In this document: positions 1 through 8,261 of the stretch, in pieces
Numbering within the stretch: the stretch's first letter is position 1
How the letters are laid out: every line of letters begins with the position of its first letter
Assembly (NCBI GenBank): GCA_017466405.1
Contig: JAFTUF010000063.1
Coordinates: 62,001-126,000 of the forward strand
DNA: 64,000 nt
Reading direction: 5' to 3'
Source: Bacteroidales bacterium
GTDB taxonomy: Bacteria > Bacteroidota > Bacteroidia > Bacteroidales > F082
Notes under the pieces: generated by a model
The model's database searches: none
Told to the model about the DNA's origin: nothing
What the model saw: only the letters and a program-made list of their open reading frames with translations
Made by a program: the position numbers and the translations under genes

Positions 1-3000
1 TGATAGGATATTCAGAATCTGTTTCAAAGTTTGGAGAAACTCTGTAAACGCCTGTCCATGACGAATGTGTGAGGATGTTTGTTTCTAAGTCACCCCAGAT
101 AACTTGACCGCCTTCCATTGGATTGCCGTCATAAATCTGGACATACAAAGCTCTCATTGTTGATGTTGTGAGTGCATTTGTTTGGTATGCATAGAATTCG
201 ACTTCATTGATAACGATATCTTCTTCGCTATAGAAGTCGTCTGCCATTGTGTATGAATATGATCTATCTACTGACCAGCCCATGTAGTTTCCGCAAACAG
301 AGATGTCGGCACCGTTTAAACCTCCACCTGGATGTGTTATAAATTGAGCTTGATCGAAATAGAACTGAGTACCTGCTGTTTCATTTACGATAGGACCTGT
401 GTAGTAGTTATCATCTGATGGATATGCCTCGCCATATAAGTCTTCTGTATAGATAGCGACTTTTGGATTATCACCGCTAACTTCAGCATTTAACAATACG
501 TCATCTGTTATAGTGATTTTGTAAACAGCGTCAGCACCTGCGATACCATCACCTGGTAATTGATAGTTAGCTTTAACGTCTTGTGTACTTGCTGTAACTG
601 ATGCAGGGAAGCTTGCTATTGTTCCGTATGCTTCAACAACATCTGGAGCTACTGGGTTGTATGCACGTGCTGTGATGTCTGTTACTGACAAGCCACGTTG
701 TCCCCAAAGTATAGCCATTTGTTCTTCTATCATTCCTTCTGCGACTTCAGCATCTGGATTTGTTGTAACATAAATGTCAACACTTTCTCTTGCTTCGATA
801 GTGAGTGGCATTTCTGGATTGTTAGAATTTTCATCCAACATAAAGAATGATGATCCGAATTCAATGTATGATAAAGTAAGAGCATTTACGCTAGTATTTG
901 TCAAAGTAACTTTAACAGGAGCCATTTCTGCGCCTATTGGACGGAATCCCATTGCTATAGTTGAAGGATATACGTCCAAACCAGGAGCATTACCGACATT
1001 GAATGTAGGCATGTTCTTGTTGTTACCATAAATATCTTTCTTCCATTCGTTTTCACCATAAGCTTCGTATGCGTTCAATGCTGTGAGCAAGTCTGTTGTG
1101 CCGTAATGTTCTTCTGACAAAACGAATTCATTTTCTGCATCACCTGCTGTGAAGCTGATAGCATCAAATAATCTTGTAGTGTTGCAACTTGTACCATAAG
1201 CCAATTCATGTGTGCCTTCCAAATAGTAGGCGTGTCTCATTGTACCTGATGGGTTGTAACCAATGAGTGAACCTGTATTTGTCAACCAACCGTTTGTTCC
1301 TACAACAGTACCGCCGTTATAAACGTTCTCGATTCTACCGTGGATTGTATCGTTTGATTGGAAGTAACCTGTAATACCACCTGTGTTGTGTGAACCTTTA
1401 ACATTACCAACGTTATATGAGTTGTAGATATGAGATTTGTTAACATGACCTGTAACACCACCTATGTATGCTCCGCTAGCGTCAACATCACCAAAGTTAG
1501 CACAGTCGATGATAACTGAATAGTTAACACACTCTGATGAGATACCACCTGTGTATTGATAACCTTGAACTGTACCGTAGTTTGTACAATTCTTAACATA
1601 ACCGGTGTTGTTCATGTAACCAGCGATACCACCGTGCCAGTTACCATAACCTACGATGTCACCGTAGTTGACACAGTTTTCAACAAGGCTATTAGATTGA
1701 ACGTAACCAGCGATACCTGCTGTACAACCGCTAGTTGATTGGATTGTTGCATAGTTGACGCAGTTTGAGATTAAAGCGTCATTATACATACAACCTACAA
1801 TACCACCATTGTATTGGTTGTTAGAAATAATCTTACCTGTTGTTGTAACATTTCTTACGATAGAACCTGCGCTCAAACTTGCGAACAAGCCTTGGTAGCC
1901 ACTACCTGAGATATTCATATCTACCGAATAGCCGTTACCATCCCATACGCCCTTGAATGATGTTCCTGGAGGACAGATAGCGACATTCAAGTCTTCGATA
2001 TTGTTCATTTGTGAGAAGTGGATTCCTTCTGTGCTCCAACCTCTCTTCATAAGTTGGTTCAAGTCTAAGATGTCTTTTACAGAATAGAAAAGATATGGAT
2101 TCTCTTCCGAACCATCACCTTCCCATTCTGGGAATGTGAATACACCTTTAGATCTCCAGTCGCTGGCATTGTCACCGCAGTTACCTCTTACCCAAACATT
2201 ATACTCTGTAGCTCCAGCTAATCCTGTGAAAGTATAAGTAGTATCTGTCACATCTGATGCTGTAGGAACTGTAAATTCATCTGGAGTAACGTCTGCTGTT
2301 GCGATGAAGTAATCCCATGCAACTTGACCTTCTCTTGGAACGATGCTAACCTTAACAGAGTTGCTTGTGTACTCGTCGATGACAACTGATTTCACCTTAC
2401 CGCAGTAACCATCCAATGAACCCAACTCTAATTTGATGTTAGCTCTTTTTGATGATTTATATCCTGAGCCATTGCCTGGATGATAACCGTAAGCTGAATT
2501 GTAGTCATTCTGACGATACAAAACAGTATTATCTGTCCATGTGTAAGCCCATTTTTGGCTGTAAGTGTAATTATCACTTACTCTACCTACGGCAACAATA
2601 AGATTATCTGCACCATCATAAACGAATGGCTCATCCAATTCGAATGTTTGCCAACCAACCTCTTGACCCAATGTAAGGTCTGATGGTCCTTGATAAACCA
2701 AAGTAAGTTCTGACTCAGGAAGCCAGCCTGTTGTTGATGTTTGACTTCCCTTTTCAGACACGCCCATATAGATTCTCAAATCTTGGCATGATCTTGCTTG
2801 TGCATTTGTACAATAGAACGAAATCTCGGTAATCAAACCGCCGCCACCTATCTCATGTGAGTAGTAGATAGCTTCCGTCCATGAATTTTTGTAGTCGAGC
2901 GCGAACGGATGTGTATAGGACGCATCCATCGCTGTTCCGATGGTAACTTCATCGGCGCGTGCTGCAAATGGGAACATCAACGCCATTAGCAACACTAACG

Positions 3001-3016
3001 ATAAAAACTTTTTCAT
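1..3016 (-). CDS. Large secreted surface protein with FN3 and GLUG-like repeats (3' end outside window)
   Basis: An uninterrupted reading frame of about 1,005 codons runs from an ATG at 3016 off the left edge, so the C-terminus is missing. It opens with a signal peptide (MKKFLSLVLLMALMFPFAARA). Next come a beta-rich domain (about residues 25-200), a fibronectin-III-like domain (about 205-292) and roughly six repeats of the form xGGIxGYxxN (about 395-550) resembling GLUG motifs. A second beta-rich part follows that echoes the first domain. Such layouts are common in Bacteroidota exported adhesin-like proteins; a T9SS sorting domain probably lies beyond the edge, but that is inference. No enzymatic motif was seen. 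It is on the same strand as the two Omp28 paralogues but separated from them by 420 bp, so it is probably a separate unit. Confidence 0.85.
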   Translation of the reverse strand, partial: MKKFLSLVLLMALMFPFAARADEVTIGTAMDASYTHPFALDYKNSWTEAIYYSHEIGGGGLITEISFYCTNAQARSCQDLRIYMGVSEKGSQTSTTGWLPESELTLVYQGPSDLTLGQEVGWQTFELDEPFVYDGADNLIVAVGRVSDNYTYSQKWAYTWTDNTVLYRQNDYNSAYGYHPGNGSGYKSSKRANIKLELGSLDGYCGKVKSVVIDEYTSNSVKVSIVPREGQVAWDYFIATADVTPDEFTVPTASDVTDTTYTFTGLAGATEYNVWVRGNCGDNASDWRSKGVFTFPEWEGDGSEENPYLFYSVKDILDLNQLMKRGWSTEGIHFSQMNNIEDLNVAICPPGTSFKGVWDGNGYSVDMNISGSGYQGLFASLSAGSIVRNVTTTGKIISNNQYNGGIVGCMYNDALISNCVNYATIQSTSGCTAGIAGYVQSNSLVENCVNYGDIVGYGNWHGGIAGYMNNTGYVKNCTNYGTVQGYQYTGGISSECVNYSVIIDCANFGDVDASGAYIGGVTGHVNKSHIYNSYNVGNVKGSHNTGGITGYFQSNDTIHGRIENVYNGGTVVGTNGWLTNTGSLIGYNPSGTMRHAYYLEGTHELAYGTSCNTTRLFDAISFTAGDAENEFVLSEEHYGTTDLLTALNAYEAYGENEWKKDIYGNNKNMPTFNVGNAPGLDVYPSTIAMGFRPIGAEMAPVKVTLTNTSVNALTLSYIEFGSSFFMLDENSNNPEMPLTIEARESVDIYVTTNPDAEVAEGMIEEQMAILWGQRGLSVTDITARAYNPVAPDVVEAYGTIASFPASVTASTQDVKANYQLPGDGIAGADAVYKITITDDVLLNAEVSGDNPKVAIYTEDLYGEAYPSDDNYYTGPIVNETAGTQFYFDQAQFITHPGGGLNGADISVCGNYMGWSVDRSYSYTMADDFYSEEDIVINEVEFYAYQTNALTTSTMRALYVQIYDGNPMEGGQVIWGDLETNILTHSSWTGVYRVSPNFETDSEYPI

Positions 3017-3245
3017 AAGTTAGTGAATTAGTTAATAAATGAAATTTGTTAAGTGATTTTTTAATAAAACAAAAATATTGTTTTTTTAGAGATGACAAGC
3101 ATAAATCCGCGTATAATTTATACGACATAAAATCATTGTTGCTCAAAGCATAATTTCGTTTCATATTCATTTCGCAGATATTATGTTATATCACGTTCGT
3201 GCGTGAAGAAAAATAAGGATATAACGTCACGCATATTAATTCCTG

Positions 3246-3253
3246 CAAAGATA
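3246..3253 (-). promoter_or_regulatory. Candidate -7 box upstream of the GLUG-repeat protein
   Basis: The minus strand reads TATCTTTG, a full match to the Bacteroidota TAnnTTTG box. It lies about 230 bp before the start codon, which would give a long leader, and no clear -33 TTG is present. Confidence 0.35.
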
Positions 3254-3376
3254 AGAATTTTATCATTGTTTTTATAAAAAACAGTAAAAAAATTATTAAA
3301 AAAATGGGACATTAATTTGTCGTTTTCATCAACAAATTCAATGTCCCTAAACCGTTTTATATTTAGACTTTGTTAT

Positions 3377-3432
3377 GAGACGCAGCAACAACCTATTGTT
3401 AATTTTCATAGGTGTTGTAGATACGTCTCTAC
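3377..3432. repeat. Dispersed palindrome, family A copy 1
   Basis: Imperfect inverted repeat starting GAGACGCAGCAACAAC and ending TACGTCTCTAC, with a TATTGTTAATTTT centre. The same arms recur at about seven other places. It lies just after the stop codon of the first Omp28-like gene and may also act as its transcription end. The rest of the 3017-3438 gap is AT-rich and shows no gene. Confidence 0.75.
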
Positions 3433-3438
3433 GAAAGA

Positions 3439-5538
3439 CTACATTTTCACTATCTTCTTTATAGCATCTCCGCTCTCGCTGACAATCTTCACGAAATAAA
3501 TTCCCGAGTCATAATTGCTCATATCCATAATATATTCATCAGCGTTAAGAACCATCTGCTCAACGACTTGTCCGTTAGGTTTGTAGATGATTATTTCTCT
3601 CATCTGCTTGCAGTCTATCTTCAACTCGCCTTCTGTCGGGTTCGGATATATCGAAGCATTTACGAATACTTCTTCAATACCAACAGTAACATTGACAGTT
3701 ATCTCCGCCTCGCTCTCACAACCTTCCTTAGTTCCAACAACTACATACGTTGTAGTCTCCGCCGGACTTACCACAATAGTGGCGGATGTCTCTCCCGTTG
3801 ACCATAAATATGTTTCAGCGCCGCTGGCTGTTAATGTCACGCTTTCTCCTTCAAAAATCTGCGTACTACCTTCTATCACCACTTCCGGTTTTGCGACAAC
3901 GGTGAGCTTCAATATCTGCAACACTCCGTTGTCATCGGTATATTGCTCTTCATGATAACCGACTTCTGGATTGATGACATTAAATCCGTTTTCAGTATAA
4001 TCTTCTCCTTCACATATCGTTGCTTCTATCGTATTGGTCTGAGTTTCTGAATATACGACTGAAATAAGATGAGACGCCTCGCTGCCGAAATCACCAGCGC
4101 CGTCAACAACAACATTATCATTGCTGTCTAATATCCTATAATATCCATCTCCAAACTGACAGCATATTCCATTACCGCCTTCGTCATAAATAGTAAACTT
4201 GACACATTCGCCGGCAGGGATAGTCACATTCTCCTGATGTAATTCCGTCGCTGTCGAACCAGGCAAGTATCCGTAAGGTCCGCCGCATGCAAGAACGGTA
4301 TTATCCGATGACTTCAACTCCCATGTCGTCTGAAGTCCGTATTTGTCCTGCATAACTTCAATGGTGATATTTTCCTCTTCCGAAGATGTCATTATCTCCG
4401 ACCATTCATCAACAGTCAAAGAGACAGTCTTGCTCGTCTCAAAAGAAACGCCATTAGCCTCAACGATTTTCACCATAATATCATGCTCACCTGCTCCAAT
4501 CTGAATTGGTATCTCTACGTATGAAATATTATGCGACGCAATATTTCCTTCCCAATCATGGGTCTTCACCATAGCATCATCGACATAAATCTGAAACTTC
4601 ATAGATGAAAGCGACTGCATACCTCCGTTTGTCACAGTAACCTTAATTTCTTTGTCGTTGGAACAATAAGCCGTTGGAATCATAACATCTGAAATATAAG
4701 GATATATGGCTTGACTTGAACCTTGGAAAGAGACGAGTTTATTTACATTAAGTATTGGTCGCGTTGGAACGTTCTGATATTGTTCAGTAACAAAAGCAAG
4801 AAAATAAATATCGTCCAAATCTACAGTTATTCCGTTAGGTGAGCCTATTGTTTGCGGTATGTTATAAGTATATGTTTTGGTTATGAGCGTACCTGCTGTA
4901 GTTGGAGAAATAGCGTCTCCCCATGTCGGAGTAATGGCGTCGCGGAAAGCGTGCATGTGACGATATTGTCCGTTTACACATTGTTCCGGATTTGCCGAGC
5001 TACCTGACTGCGGTCCCATAATATTATCCTGTAACATTATCACATTGATATAGTTTGTATTCACCGAACTATTTGCAGTGTAATAAACCTCTACGGTGAC
5101 AGATGCTGTTCTAGTTTCGGCATCGATAAAGACCTGTCCCGCAACATTACACTCGGCGTCTTGCTCAAGCTGTGCTCCCGCATGAGGTCCCCAGTCGGTC
5201 CTGCTCAGACCTTCTGCCGTAGAACGATTAACTACTCCTTTAGGCCATGACGAAATATTAAAGCCGTTGGAGATAGCCTCACCATCATCGGTATTGAAGT
5301 TAGGATAATACATAGGAGCATAACTTCCGGAGTGGATATTAACCGACCATGCTCTGTCGGGATACGCCGATGTTATCTGATTAGCTATCAAATGACCGCT
5401 CGGACAATTCTGGCAATTGATACCTGTAAACTCCTCAAGAAGGACGTTTCTTTTCTGAGGCTCTGTAGTGACAAACTGTTGCGCGCCTAATCCAAGAGAT
5501 GCCAACAATAATAGTAGTAATGTAAAGTTCTTCTTCAT
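3439..5538 (-). CDS. Omp28-related secreted protein with PKD-like domain and T9SS sorting domain
   Basis: 699 residues. Signal peptide (residues 1-19), then an Omp28-like N-terminal region holding a thioredoxin-type CxxC in EFTGINCQNCPSGH (about residues 36-49). The middle is beta-rich. Near residues 545-625 an extra Ig/PKD-like domain (VTLTASGAETYLWSTGET) precedes a type A T9SS sorting domain starting YPNPTEGELKI. Omp28 proteins are outer-membrane or secreted proteins of Bacteroidales of uncertain role; the CxxC suggests a redox or disulfide function, which is inference. The next gene upstream is a paralogue without the PKD-like domain. A gap of 46 bp separates the two, so they may be co-transcribed. 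Confidence 0.85.
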   Translation of the reverse strand: MKKNFTLLLLLLASLGLGAQQFVTTEPQKRNVLLEEFTGINCQNCPSGHLIANQITSAYPDRAWSVNIHSGSYAPMYYPNFNTDDGEAISNGFNISSWPKGVVNRSTAEGLSRTDWGPHAGAQLEQDAECNVAGQVFIDAETRTASVTVEVYYTANSSVNTNYINVIMLQDNIMGPQSGSSANPEQCVNGQYRHMHAFRDAITPTWGDAISPTTAGTLITKTYTYNIPQTIGSPNGITVDLDDIYFLAFVTEQYQNVPTRPILNVNKLVSFQGSSQAIYPYISDVMIPTAYCSNDKEIKVTVTNGGMQSLSSMKFQIYVDDAMVKTHDWEGNIASHNISYVEIPIQIGAGEHDIMVKIVEANGVSFETSKTVSLTVDEWSEIMTSSEEENITIEVMQDKYGLQTTWELKSSDNTVLACGGPYGYLPGSTATELHQENVTIPAGECVKFTIYDEGGNGICCQFGDGYYRILDSNDNVVVDGAGDFGSEASHLISVVYSETQTNTIEATICEGEDYTENGFNVINPEVGYHEEQYTDDNGVLQILKLTVVAKPEVVIEGSTQIFEGESVTLTASGAETYLWSTGETSATIVVSPAETTTYVVVGTKEGCESEAEITVNVTVGIEEVFVNASIYPNPTEGELKIDCKQMREIIIYKPNGQVVEQMVLNADEYIMDMSNYDSGIYFVKIVSESGDAIKKIVKM

Positions 5539-5584
5539 ATTTTTAGCATTAAAAAAAGCGTAAATAAATACGCCTTAATATTGA

Positions 5585-7330
5585 TTATAATTTGATTGAC
5601 TTGATTAATGTTGTTCCTTCTTCAGAAACGACCTTGATATAATAAACTCCTGAGTCATATCCGCTCATATTCAAGACATAAACATCTCCCGAGACTGACA
5701 TTTTTTCTCTCATCTGTCCGTTAGGCATGAAAACCACAATCTCACTCATACCGCGACATTCTATCTTCAACTCGCCTTCGGTAGGATTTGGATATGCATT
5801 TACAAACGAATCTACATTTTCTTCTATCGAGGTGTCGTCTATCTTCATGGAAATAATATGCGACGCTTCAATACCGAAACTGCCGTTTCCATCTACGATA
5901 ACGTCACCGTTTGAGCCTAATATTCTGTAATATCCTGCTCCATTGTTACCATTGATTCCGTTACCGCCAGCGTCGGTGATAACGAACTTAACGCAGTCGC
6001 CTTTTGCTATTGTCAATGTCTCTACGTGAAGTTCTGTGCCTACATCGTTCAACATTGGATAAGGACCGCCTGATACCAAAATCGTGTAGTCAGATGTCAA
6101 GACAAACCACTTTGTTTGATGTCCGTATTTATCTTGCGCTACTTCTATTGTAAGAGTCTCTTCTTCAGCTTCAAGGTCAAGTTCAATCCACTCGCTCATC
6201 TCCACTTCTATAGATTTTGAGATGTTAAATTCATTGGAATTCACCTCTACAATCTTTGCAGTGATATTATTGATTCCCACTGGATTTGTCATATCGTATT
6301 CTACAACAGCATCTCTGTATGAAGGGATATTGCCTTCCCATGAAAACTCCGAAACTTCTCCATTGACATCGACTTCAAATTTCAAAGAAGTGATATCCTG
6401 TTTTCCTGCGTTAAGAACATTTATCTTCAAGATATTGCTTTCGCGGCATGAGGTATATGAAGAAGGATAAACCGCTGTTATCTTAGGATTTACACCTTCA
6501 TTTGTATCAATGATGGTAGGCAGTTCATTTACGTTAAGAACAGGACAAGTCTGATAACCGTCGAAATATTCTGAGACGAAAGCCACGAAAGAGATATTTT
6601 CTAAGACCGCCTCTGCTCCGTTAGGACTGCCTATAACTTCTGGAATTGTGTAATTGTATGTCTTTGTGATTAATGTTCCTTCTGTTGTTGGACTGAATTC
6701 TTCGCCAAAGGTAGGAGTTATGACATCGCGAAGAACATGATTATGGTGATATTGTCCGTCGATATATTGTTCAGGATTAGCGGCTGCTCCTTCTTGGTCG
6801 CCGATGATGTCGTCTTGAAGCATCATCACTGTGAGGTAATTGCTCGATTTCTCGCTGCTTGAAGTATAATAAACCTCCACATTGATTGTCGCTTGTCTTG
6901 TCTGAGGATTTATCACAACCTGGCCATCAATATTACATGTTGCCGCTTGGCTCAGTTGTTCCATAGTGTACATCGACCATTGCTCGCGACCGACAGCATA
7001 TTCAGAGACTCTGTTGACATAACCTGCAGGAAATGAATACAACTCATTCGACACGACCATTTCTGTGCCGTCGTCAGTGTTGAGGTTAGGGAAAGTCGTA
7101 GGTGAGAAAGAGCCAGCATGAATATTTACCAAGAACACTCTTCCTGGATTTGTCTTTGCCACGCCATTAGCAACGACCTGACCTTCAGGGCACCATGTAC
7201 AATATTTTCCGGTATATTCCTCAAGAATGACGTTTTTGTTCTGAACTTCTGTAGATACAAACTGTTGAGCGTTCAATCCGCCTATTGCGAGCATCGACAG
7301 CAGCATGATTATTAATGCATTTCTTTTCAT
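5585..7330 (-). CDS. Omp28-related secreted protein with T9SS sorting domain (paralogue)
   Basis: 581 residues from the ATG at 7330, which gives a good signal peptide (MKRNALIIMLLSMLAIGGLNA). The frame stays open to a further start at 7390, but that would put 20 hydrophobic residues before the signal and run through a promoter box and an intergenic repeat tract, so it is rejected. The protein matches its downstream neighbour across the Omp28 region, including the redox-type CTWCPEGQ motif and the DDGTEM/DDGEAI region. It lacks the PKD-like domain and goes straight into YPNPTEGELKI and the sorting domain. The pair looks like a tandem duplication with later domain gain or loss. Confidence 0.85.
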   Translation of the reverse strand: MKRNALIIMLLSMLAIGGLNAQQFVSTEVQNKNVILEEYTGKYCTWCPEGQVVANGVAKTNPGRVFLVNIHAGSFSPTTFPNLNTDDGTEMVVSNELYSFPAGYVNRVSEYAVGREQWSMYTMEQLSQAATCNIDGQVVINPQTRQATINVEVYYTSSSEKSSNYLTVMMLQDDIIGDQEGAAANPEQYIDGQYHHNHVLRDVITPTFGEEFSPTTEGTLITKTYNYTIPEVIGSPNGAEAVLENISFVAFVSEYFDGYQTCPVLNVNELPTIIDTNEGVNPKITAVYPSSYTSCRESNILKINVLNAGKQDITSLKFEVDVNGEVSEFSWEGNIPSYRDAVVEYDMTNPVGINNITAKIVEVNSNEFNISKSIEVEMSEWIELDLEAEEETLTIEVAQDKYGHQTKWFVLTSDYTILVSGGPYPMLNDVGTELHVETLTIAKGDCVKFVITDAGGNGINGNNGAGYYRILGSNGDVIVDGNGSFGIEASHIISMKIDDTSIEENVDSFVNAYPNPTEGELKIECRGMSEIVVFMPNGQMREKMSVSGDVYVLNMSGYDSGVYYIKVVSEEGTTLIKSIKL

Positions 7331-7356
7331 AATTTTTAAATTATTTTTAACGGTTA

Positions 7357-7364
7357 CAAAGATA
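7357..7364 (-). promoter_or_regulatory. -7 promoter box of the Omp28 paralogue
   Basis: TATCTTTG on the minus strand, 27 bp before the start codon. Nine bases upstream a CAACAG/CAACAGT repeat tract begins, supplying TTG triplets at spacings of 9, 16 and 23; the same arrangement is found before yggS and hutI. Confidence 0.6.
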
Positions 7365-7373
7365 AGAAAAAGA

Positions 7374-7400
7374 CAACAGTCAACAGACAACAGTCAACAG
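7374..7400. repeat. CAACAGACAAC-type direct repeat tract (family C)
   Basis: Degenerate 7-bp period repeats (GTCAACAGACAACAGTCAACAG). The reverse complement recurs at 7618-7644. Other copies are at 24463-24495, 25896-25918, 46774-46801 and 59509-59540, and within two coding genes near 57.1 and 58.1 kb. Confidence 0.8.
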
Positions 7401-7411
7401 ATTTTTTTGTA

Positions 7412-7709
7412 GCGGCGTATCGCATACACCGTAGAGGGTTTAGAGGAACAGAAGGAACAGAGTAGAGACGTACTAATTACACCTATAGAAAATAAACAAT
7501 ATGTAATTAATGCGTCTCGTATTTGAGTTTCTGAGAAGCTAAGTTTCTGAGACAATCTCACGTAGAGTCACACGGACGTGTGACTAAATTACACATTAAA
7601 TGTGCACAAAGCCTATTGTCCGTTGACTGTTGTCTGTTGACAATAGAAAAGAGCTCCTATCTCTAAGAGCTCTTCTATCATTTTATTCTTTAGGCGTATG
7701 CGATACGCC
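7412..7709. repeat. Repeat mosaic between hydrogenase operon and Omp28 gene
   Basis: This gap of about 410 bp (7331-7742) has no gene and is almost wholly made of dispersed words. In order: a degenerate palindrome GGCGTATCGCATAC near 7413; family A palindrome 7462-7518; CTGAGAAGCTAAG words near 7530; the palindrome GTCACACGGACGTGTGAC near 7567; family C tract 7618-7644; an AGAGCTCCTATCTCTAAGAGCTCT hairpin near 7650; the palindrome GGCGTATGCGATACGCC at 7693-7709; and CAATTGTCAATTGTTAATTG tracts up to the hydrogenase stop codon. Confidence 0.75.
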
Positions 7710-7742
7710 CCCTACAAATTGTCAATTGTTAATTGTCAATTG

Positions 7743-8222
7743 TTAATTGTTATATTCCGCCAAAATTCCAGCTACCTTATCTGGTGTCACGCGGCCATAG
7801 ACCTTGTCGCCAATCATCATGACTGGTGCCAAGCCACATGCTCCAACACAACGTAAGCAGTTCAACGAGAACTTGCCATCTGATGTTGTGCCACCTACTT
7901 GTATTGCAAGCTGACGTTTCAACTCATCAATGACTTTTTCTGCGCCGCGGACATAACATGCTGTACCGAGACATACTGAGATAGGATAACGTCCTTTTGG
8001 TGTCATGGTGAAGAACGAATAGAACGAAACGATACCATAGACTCTTGCTACTGGAATACGTAATTCTTCTGCCACCAATTCCTGAACCTCTGCCGAGAGA
8101 TAACCGAACTCGCCTTGCACTTTATGAAGGACATTGATAACCTCGCCTGGTTCGTTGTTAAAAGACTTACATATATCTTTTACGAAATTTATCTTGGATT
8201 CTGATAATCTTATAACTGCCAT
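7743..8222 (-). CDS. hydC: [FeFe] hydrogenase small subunit, NuoE-like [2Fe-2S] protein (HydC/HndA type)
   Basis: 159 residues, the size usual for NuoE/HndA proteins. A helical N-terminal region is followed by a thioredoxin-like domain with the four cluster ligands Cys84, Cys89 (VCLGTACYVRG) and Cys125, Cys129 (CVGACG). In trimeric bifurcating hydrogenases this subunit passes electrons together with the NuoF-like subunit. It is the last gene of the three-gene unit, 39 bp after the catalytic subunit, all cytoplasmic. The symbol follows the Thermotoga naming. It could also be called hndA. Confidence 0.9.
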   Translation of the reverse strand: MAVIRLSESKINFVKDICKSFNNEPGEVINVLHKVQGEFGYLSAEVQELVAEELRIPVARVYGIVSFYSFFTMTPKGRYPISVCLGTACYVRGAEKVIDELKRQLAIQVGGTTSDGKFSLNCLRCVGACGLAPVMMIGDKVYGRVTPDKVAGILAEYNN

Positions 8223-8261
8223 AATATCTTATTTTTAATTTTTTAACAATTATTAACACTT

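Noticed and set aside
5585..7390. Longer form of the Omp28 paralogue starting at 7390
   Set aside because: The extra 20 codons run through a TATCTTTG promoter box and a dispersed repeat; the ATG at 7330 begins a standard signal peptide.
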